In this document: positions 21,673 through 25,496 of the stretch, piece after piece | Numbering within the stretch: the stretch's first letter is position 1 | Layout: every line of letters starts with the position of its first letter | DNA from: a virus | Strand: one strand, 5' to 3' | Virus record (IMG/VR): IMGVR_UViG_3300021233_000150 | Span: 1 to 25,496 of that record | DNA: 25,496 nucleotides | Program-made: the position numbers and the translations under genes | The notes under the pieces: generated by a model | Told to the model about the DNA's origin: nothing | The model's database searches: none | Seen by the model: the letters and a program-made list of their open reading frames with translations, nothing else

Positions 21673-21981
21673 ATGAAGAAAATTCAAGACATTATTTCCC
21701 GCATGGTGGCTGTCTTTATTGTGGGCGCACTAGGCACCTTGGGCGCAGCAGCCGTTGTAGGAGTTGATACGGCTGTGGCTTTGACTATGGCTGGACTTTT
21801 GGCTGTGGCTTCAGTTGCTGAGCGCTTAGCCCGTGAATATCTTGATGACGGCAAACTCACCCTTGACGAAATTAACGGAGCATTTAGCCCATTCGCCAAG
21901 AGTGAGGAGCACGAGGTTTCGGGTGAATCTATTCTTTCGAGCGACGAAGAGGGTAAGTCAAAATCCAAACGCCGAGGCTAA
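21673..21981 (+). CDS. Holin-like membrane protein with EF-hand-like loop
   Basis: This 102-residue protein has one or two hydrophobic segments (about 10-48: VAVFIVGALGTLGAAAVVG and ALTMAGLLAVASVA). An acidic loop DDGKLTLDEIN (58-68) follows and resembles a calcium-binding EF-hand, with the FSPF segment just after it. The C-terminal tail is charged. Small phage proteins with membrane helices followed by D-GKLT-DEIN are often annotated as holins. It has no ribosome-binding site, so translation probably begins at the 5' end of the message. It stands alone on this strand and its 3' end overlaps a leftward gene by 53 bases. Confidence 0.65.
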   Translation: MKKIQDIISRMVAVFIVGALGTLGAAAVVGVDTAVALTMAGLLAVASVAERLAREYLDDGKLTLDEINGAFSPFAKSEEHEVSGESILSSDEEGKSKSKRRG

Positions 21982-22096
21982 CTAAAATCGCATAGCCGAC
22001 GATTCCCTTTGCAGTACCATCTAAAACAATCCAAGCAACGAACATGCCTAGCAATGTCCATAGTTGCCCAATGACGTCGTTAAAGAAGTCTTTCAT
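21929..22096 (-). CDS. 55-residue membrane protein coupled to the lectin gene
   Basis: Reading leftward from ATG 22096, which overlaps the lectin gene's TGA (ATGA), with ATAGGAG upstream; the stop is TAG at 21929-21931. The protein has two hydrophobic helices (about 11-25 and 32-48: LWTLLGMFVAWIVL and IVGYAILVSLGVWILTY) and a basic end (PLRRSKE). It could be a small holin or a partner of the surface protein. The last 53 bases run antisense to the holin-like gene. Confidence 0.7.
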   Translation of the reverse strand: MKDFFNDVIGQLWTLLGMFVAWIVLDGTAKGIVGYAILVSLGVWILTYPLRRSKE

Positions 22097-23895
22097 GGTT
22101 TTCTCCTATATCCGACGCTACCGACGGTAGCCATCGCTGTTGTAGTTGCAATGTTGCCAACGATTGTCGCAGCAACAATAGTTTTTGTGGCTTCTTCGCG
22201 TTCGGCTGGAGACATATCGGCTCCAAGGTTGCCAATCGCAAAAATAAGTTGAGCAGGGCTTTCAAATATTGCTGAAAGAATTTCTCCAGGGGATTCGAGA
22301 AGTTCTAAAGCATCAGCAACTTGAGCAGAAATAATTACTGCATTTCCATTTTCATCTGTTCGAACATCAACAGGTGTTGCAGGTGGAAGGTCAGAGTAAT
22401 CAAGACCCGCCTCTTTTAATGCAGATGCAGGGACCGCTGGAGCATCAACGAATTGAGCAACGATTGCAGTTGCAACAATTTCTTTTTCCTTTTCAGTTAA
22501 TTTTCCATCGGCTGTTAAATCTTTAATTAGATTATCAACCTCCGTAGCAGTAACCTTTCCATCTTGTAGAATATCTACTACAGGTTCAGGGGACGGGGCA
22601 GGAGGCTCAGATGGTTGTGGTTCAGGTATGGGACTTGGCGGGACAATTTCCGCTGGGGGTTCAGAAGGTATCGGTTGAGGTTCTTCAACGGGCGGAGGAG
22701 TTGGCTCGGGAACGGGGAGCGGTTCAGGTTCAGGAGCAGGTGCGGGTGGCTCTTCGGGACTTGGACTTGGCTCAGGTTGAGGAGTCGGACTTGGTGTGGG
22801 TTCAGGAGCAGGAGCGGGAGTCGGCTCTACCGCAGGGGTATCGACTGGATTCGGAAGGGGGACTGGTACGGGATTTGGTTCAGGTATCGGAATTGGAATT
22901 GGGGTAGGAGATGGAAGTGGGATTGGCTGTGGCGTTGGCTGTACTGATACTGATGTATTGGCATCAACGACAGGACTCGGAGTAGGCGATGGTTGTGGAG
23001 TTGTTTGTACTGGGGATGGGCTTAGCGCTGGGCTTTCTAGTGGCTTCGGAGTTGGCGAAGGACTGGTACTTGGCTCAGGTGAAGGAGTTGGAGATGGAGT
23101 TGGAGAAGGCGCAGCAGTCACTGAAGGAACAGGGTCAGGCGTTGCCACAGGTGAGGGTTGAGATGACGGCTGAACAGTTGGAGAAGGCTCGACAACTGGG
23201 GTGGGGCTGGGTGTTGGGACTGGAGCCAAAGCAGGAATAAAGACGGTTGCTACATTCGACCAGTCTGAATAAAGCATTAATGAATCATTATCAGAACGAA
23301 TCTTGAAACTAAAATCTTTGTCGCGTCCAGCATAATCAACGACCTCTAAAGGCAAAGTAATTGTGTTTGACATAGATGCAACGGCTCGACCAGTTGCCCA
23401 ATTATCTGAAGACCAAAAAACAGCGTAGCGCTCAATTGCTGTTCCCGCTGTTGGTGTATCCCATGTCAAAGTGATATCAGTTGCAGTCAATGATGCAACA
23501 AGATTTGATGGAGCCAATGGTGCAACTGGAGCAGGTGGCGCAATTTCTTGATATGAGATTGAAACGGTCAAGCGCTTGTAAGTTCCACCGCATGGGTCAC
23601 CGAAAACGCTATTGGTCGCAGGGATGGAAAGATTCTCATTCTTGATTGCAGCGCTAACAATGCTCATAGAGTCGACGGCATGGCATGAGCCGAGGTTTGT
23701 GCCGTCAGGAGTGCCGTAAGAGGCAAAGAGCACTTGGTCGACCTTGTAGCCCGCTGGAGCGTCCATGGTTAGGACATAGCCTTCATTGACCGTTGCTGTA
23801 GCCACGATTGGGGCAGCCGAGGCTGAGTCAGGCAGTGGAATGAGAGTCCACATAAATGCAAGGCAGAAAACTGAGAGAATTCTTAGAAAGCGCAC
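22093..23895 (-). CDS. Secreted lectin/FN3/proline-rich surface protein
   Basis: This 600-residue protein starts at GTG 23895 behind GAGGAG. Domains in order: a signal peptide (1-27, RFLRILSVFCLAFMWTLIP then SASA); a SUEL-type (rhamnose/galactose-binding) lectin domain (about 37-116) with VLFASYGTPDGTNLGSCHA and SVFGDPCGGTYKRL; an FN3 domain (about 128-220); a stalk of about 220 residues rich in Pro with PTPSP and PEP repeats (221-440); an EF-hand/dockerin-like pair DGKVTATEVDN and DGKLTEKEKE (445-472); a helical region; and a hydrophobic C-terminus ending YRRKP, like a membrane anchor. It is probably displayed on the host surface. A longer frame reaching 24039 overlaps the divergent promoter and is rejected. 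Confidence 0.85.
   Translation of the reverse strand: MRFLRILSVFCLAFMWTLIPLPDSASAAPIVATATVNEGYVLTMDAPAGYKVDQVLFASYGTPDGTNLGSCHAVDSMSIVSAAIKNENLSIPATNSVFGDPCGGTYKRLTVSISYQEIAPPAPVAPLAPSNLVASLTATDITLTWDTPTAGTAIERYAVFWSSDNWATGRAVASMSNTITLPLEVVDYAGRDKDFSFKIRSDNDSLMLYSDWSNVATVFIPALAPVPTPSPTPVVEPSPTVQPSSQPSPVATPDPVPSVTAAPSPTPSPTPSPEPSTSPSPTPKPLESPALSPSPVQTTPQPSPTPSPVVDANTSVSVQPTPQPIPLPSPTPIPIPIPEPNPVPVPLPNPVDTPAVEPTPAPAPEPTPSPTPQPEPSPSPEEPPAPAPEPEPLPVPEPTPPPVEEPQPIPSEPPAEIVPPSPIPEPQPSEPPAPSPEPVVDILQDGKVTATEVDNLIKDLTADGKLTEKEKEIVATAIVAQFVDAPAVPASALKEAGLDYSDLPPATPVDVRTDENGNAVIISAQVADALELLESPGEILSAIFESPAQLIFAIGNLGADMSPAEREEATKTIVAATIVGNIATTTAMATVGSVGYRRKP
22576..23235 (-). repeat. Proline-rich low-complexity stalk repeats
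   Basis: The codons for residues 221-440 of the surface protein form an imperfect short-period repeat (Pro alternating with Ser, Thr, Glu, Val). Such stretches change length easily by slippage or recombination. The opposite strand reads as long Gly/Val-rich open frames, which are artefacts of this composition. Confidence 0.85.
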
Positions 23896-23940
23896 AACAG
23901 GCTCCTCGAACGGGGTCACCGAGGACACGATTGAAATAAA

Positions 23941-23970
23941 TTGTACAGGAGTGGTGTTTTGTACTATACT
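23941..23970 (+). promoter_or_regulatory. Repeated promoter cassette, rightward copy F
   Basis: TTGTAC (23941-23946), an 18-base spacer, and TATACT (23965-23970), followed by GGGG, the TTGTAA leader and GAGAGGAG. The -10/leader keeps half of the dyad (ATACTGG). The 22 bases from 23968 match the deacetylase-gene leader exactly. Confidence 0.75.
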
Positions 23971-23997
23971 GGGGTTGTAAATACGAGAGGAGACGAA

Positions 23998-24855
23998 ATG
24001 AGTGTGACAAAAGAGTTCGCAGTTGAGATTGATACTCAACTATCTAAGTTGTACAGCGAGCGCTGGGATATCTTGGAAAAGATTGATAGTGCAAAAGATA
24101 CTTTGGAGTTTTATCAAAAGCATTACCCACAGAGAGCGCGGATTGAAGAAATTCAATCATGTGAAAACAAAATTGCTATCTTGCAAGATAAACTTTTCAA
24201 AGTCGGGAATCAAATTCTTGAATTGAATGAAATTTATGACCAAGACCCATGGACACGGGCATTCTTGGTAATCAACAGCAACGGACATGTACACAGTTCA
24301 ATGGATTGCTCAACATGCTTCCCAACTACTCGTTACAACTGGTTAGTCCAGTACAGCAACGACGATGAGAAGACAATCGTTGAGGATGCAGGTCAAGATG
24401 CTTGCACAATCTGCTACCCAAGCGCTCCAGCCGAGGTTTTGAATCGCCCATCACGAATCGTGACAGCGGACAAAATTGCAAAGGCTGCTGCAAAAGCAGA
24501 GCGCGATGCAAAGCGCGAAGCAAAGTTAGCAAAGGAAAAGGCAGATGCTCCAACAGCATCAGGAGAGTTCCTTTACTTCAAGCGCGGTAAGTACACAGAG
24601 GTCATCAGAACAGAGCGCACAGCAGTTTCTGAATGGTTCAACCTTCAGTACAGCATCAACCGCGAGATTGTGACTCACTACTACAACGGCGAGGCACACA
24701 GCGAAGAATCAATCGAAAACCAAAAGCGTGAAATCGCTGAGGCAAAAGAGAAGGCAGAGATTATCTGCAAGAGCCTTGCTGAGAAGCACGGTGTCTCATT
24801 CGAGCAAGAGTTGAAGACACTTCAAACAAAGTACAACAAAAGGAGGGTCGCATAA
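23998..24855 (+). CDS. Conserved actinophage protein with HxH/CxxC zinc-like motifs
   Basis: This 285-residue protein starts behind GAGAGGAGACGAA; an in-frame upstream start would cover the promoter. An N-terminal coiled coil (1-78) is followed by the conserved core: FLVINSNGHVHSSMDCSTCF (H102, H104, C109, C112) and QDACTICYPSAP (C138, C141). The core has the spacing of a zinc site and is seen in many actinophage and plasmid hypothetical proteins. A lysine/alanine-rich helix (165-190) and a C-terminal domain (SGEFLYFKRGKYTEVIRTER onward) complete it. Function is unknown; the strong promoter suggests early expression. Confidence 0.8.
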   Translation: MSVTKEFAVEIDTQLSKLYSERWDILEKIDSAKDTLEFYQKHYPQRARIEEIQSCENKIAILQDKLFKVGNQILELNEIYDQDPWTRAFLVINSNGHVHSSMDCSTCFPTTRYNWLVQYSNDDEKTIVEDAGQDACTICYPSAPAEVLNRPSRIVTADKIAKAAAKAERDAKREAKLAKEKADAPTASGEFLYFKRGKYTEVIRTERTAVSEWFNLQYSINREIVTHYYNGEAHSEESIENQKREIAEAKEKAEIICKSLAEKHGVSFEQELKTLQTKYNKRRVA

Positions 24856-25007
24856 TGGCAAGCAAGAAAAAGTGGTTCAATGTTTTACTGGAAACATCAA
24901 AAACTATTCGGGTTTATGCCGAAGATGAGTTTGAGGCACAGAACAAAGCAGAGGAAAAACTAGGTTCATTATGGATGGCTAATCAAGTATGGGAGGCAGA
25001 TAAATGA
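24855..25007 (+). CDS. 50-residue small phage protein
   Basis: The start overlaps the upstream stop (TAATG), with AGGAGGG eight bases before it. The product (KKKWFNVLLETSKTIRVYAE then DEFEAQNKAEEKLGSLW) has a strand-strand-helix pattern found in many short phage proteins with DE-EA--KA spacing. Its function is unknown. It overlaps the next gene by four bases (ATGA). Confidence 0.7.
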   Translation: MASKKKWFNVLLETSKTIRVYAEDEFEAQNKAEEKLGSLWMANQVWEADK

Positions 25008-25126
25008 AATGTTCAAAGTGCGGAAGCCAGTTTCGTCTGACAAAGATGTGGTACGGATTTATTTGTGCCGTATGTGAAACAGATGGAGCCATGGAGAAGT
25101 ATGGTTTGATTTCCCAACCAAAGTAG
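25004..25126 (+). CDS. 40-residue zinc-ribbon protein
   Basis: The ATG lies in the end of the previous gene behind GGGAGG. Two knuckles, KCSKCGSQF (C3, C6) and ICAVCET (C21, C24), define a small zinc ribbon. Its TAG (25124-25126) lies inside the spacer of the next promoter. The function is unknown; it is one of several such micro-proteins in this phage. Confidence 0.7.
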   Translation: MKCSKCGSQFRLTKMWYGFICAVCETDGAMEKYGLISQPK

Positions 25127-25134
25127 TATATTCT
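25106..25134 (+). promoter_or_regulatory. Repeated promoter cassette, rightward copy G
   Basis: TTGATT (25106-25111), a 17-base spacer (TCCCAACCAAAGTAGTA), and TATTCT (25129-25134). A CTGTAA leader and AGAGAGAGG precede the ATG at 25164. The spacer resembles that of copy C. Confidence 0.7.
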
Positions 25135-25163
25135 TAACCTGTAAACCTAGAGAGAGGAAAGCA

Positions 25164-25469
25164 ATGAAAATCATAAGCAGCAAAGAGTTAACAATCGTTA
25201 ACAACCAAAGCAAGCAATATCAGTTCAATCGCACACTAAGCGATGACTTCATTAATCACTTAGACCCTAAAGGGCTAAATGTTGTGAACATAGTTATATG
25301 GGGTCACAATCTTGACTTCGCAGATGTAACGCACCACCGCTGCATTGTTCTTGCAAAGTTCGAAAACTCAAAAGAGCCAGTGGAGGTTTTGTTAGATATC
25401 GAAGCAAAAACCTACCAAAACCTAACAACAATCAACGACGTGATTTGGAAGGATAAGGTGACAGCATGA
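25164..25469 (+). CDS. Hypothetical phage protein
   Basis: This 101-residue protein starts behind AGAGAGGAAAGCA. It is beta-rich (KQYQFNRTLSDDF; VVNIVIWGHNLDFADVTHHR) with CIVLAKFENSKEPVEVLLD and a helical end. No family or catalytic motif is recognised. Its TGA overlaps the start of the next gene (ATGA). Confidence 0.65.
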   Translation: MKIISSKELTIVNNQSKQYQFNRTLSDDFINHLDPKGLNVVNIVIWGHNLDFADVTHHRCIVLAKFENSKEPVEVLLDIEAKTYQNLTTINDVIWKDKVTA

Positions 25470-25496
25470 TAGAGAGAGACGTGGAGGGAAAGAGTG
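25466..25496 (+). CDS. Start of a gene cut by the window edge
   Basis: An ATG overlapping the previous stop opens a frame (IERDVEGKS) that continues off the window. Alternatively, GTGGAGGG at 25480-25487 is the ribosome-binding site for a GTG at 25494 and this short frame is incidental. Confidence 0.4.
   Translation, partial: MIERDVEGKS

Noticed and set aside
22576-23235. Repeat tract that could be mistaken for a CRISPR or minisatellite array
   Set aside because: The period is irregular, there are no unique spacers, and the repeats are in phase with a protein coding frame.
22611-23240. Long Gly/Val- and Trp-rich rightward frames opposite the surface protein stalk
   Set aside because: They are the antisense reading of proline-rich codons, have no ribosome-binding sites, and their composition follows directly from the other strand.
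23896-24039. Upstream extension of the surface protein
   Set aside because: It would cross the divergent promoter, and the signal peptide begins at the GTG with GAGGAG ahead of it.
1-25496. tRNA genes, integrase or attachment sites
   Set aside because: No tRNA-like cloverleaf, integrase motif or convincing direct-repeat attachment site was seen, so lysogeny cannot be argued from this window alone.

Overview
This window is part of a tailed double-stranded DNA phage genome (siphovirus-like). The likely host is a low-GC actinobacterium, for example one of the freshwater Nanopelagicales/acI type. That host assignment is an inference from several signs: a DUF732-type lipoprotein, a DUF7455-like zinc protein, a perfect actinobacterial LexA box (TCGAAC-N4-GTTCGA), apparently leaderless promoters (-10, six bases, ATG), and many small proteins that recur in actinophages. 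The DNA is AT-leaning throughout, tightly packed (ATGA, TAATG and GTGA overlaps), and shows no tRNA, IS element, integrase or CRISPR.

Rightward block 1 (1-14675) is nearly gap-free. It holds the tape measure protein, whose frame is interrupted by a TGA at 66-68; three distal tail proteins (3008-5900); a lysis cassette of holin-like protein, CHAP endolysin and XhlA-like membrane protein (5935-7006); a recombination module of Gam-like nuclease inhibitor and ERF annealing protein (7054-8291); replication and DNA-processing genes (HTH protein, replication initiator-like, possible helicase loader, HNH nuclease, RusA-like resolvase); a small HTH protein; an internally duplicated ParB-like protein; and the small and large terminase subunits. 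Portal and capsid genes are not in the window.

Leftward block (16672 down to 14670) carries very small genes, including 28-, 33-, 41-, 49- and 52-residue products, and ends in a DUF732-like lipoprotein. A rightward operon (16794-18296) starts at a LexA-box promoter with no leader. It encodes a cysteine-rich protein, two tiny proteins, a tail-fibre-like protein and a zinc protein. Facing it is a second leftward block (21563 down to 18293) of conserved phage proteins, a histone-deacetylase-fold hydrolase and a proteasome-beta/HslV-like protease, both with their catalytic residues intact.

Between 21673 and 23895 lie a holin-like EF-hand-bearing protein (rightward) and a leftward pair: a 600-residue secreted, probably membrane-anchored lectin/FN3/proline-rich surface protein and a coupled 55-residue membrane protein. 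The right end (23998-25496) is a rightward operon of conserved small actinophage proteins.

The most striking regulatory feature is a roughly 60-bp promoter/leader cassette used at least eight times on both strands. It has a -35 like TTGAAT, a spacer containing TAACCCCAGTA, a -10 of TATACT or TATAAT followed by GG, a leader TGTAA, and an AGAGAGG ribosome-binding site. In three copies the -10 sits inside a 17-bp dyad, CCAGTA-N5-TACTGG, that looks like an operator. In several copies the stop codon of the preceding gene is embedded in the promoter spacer.
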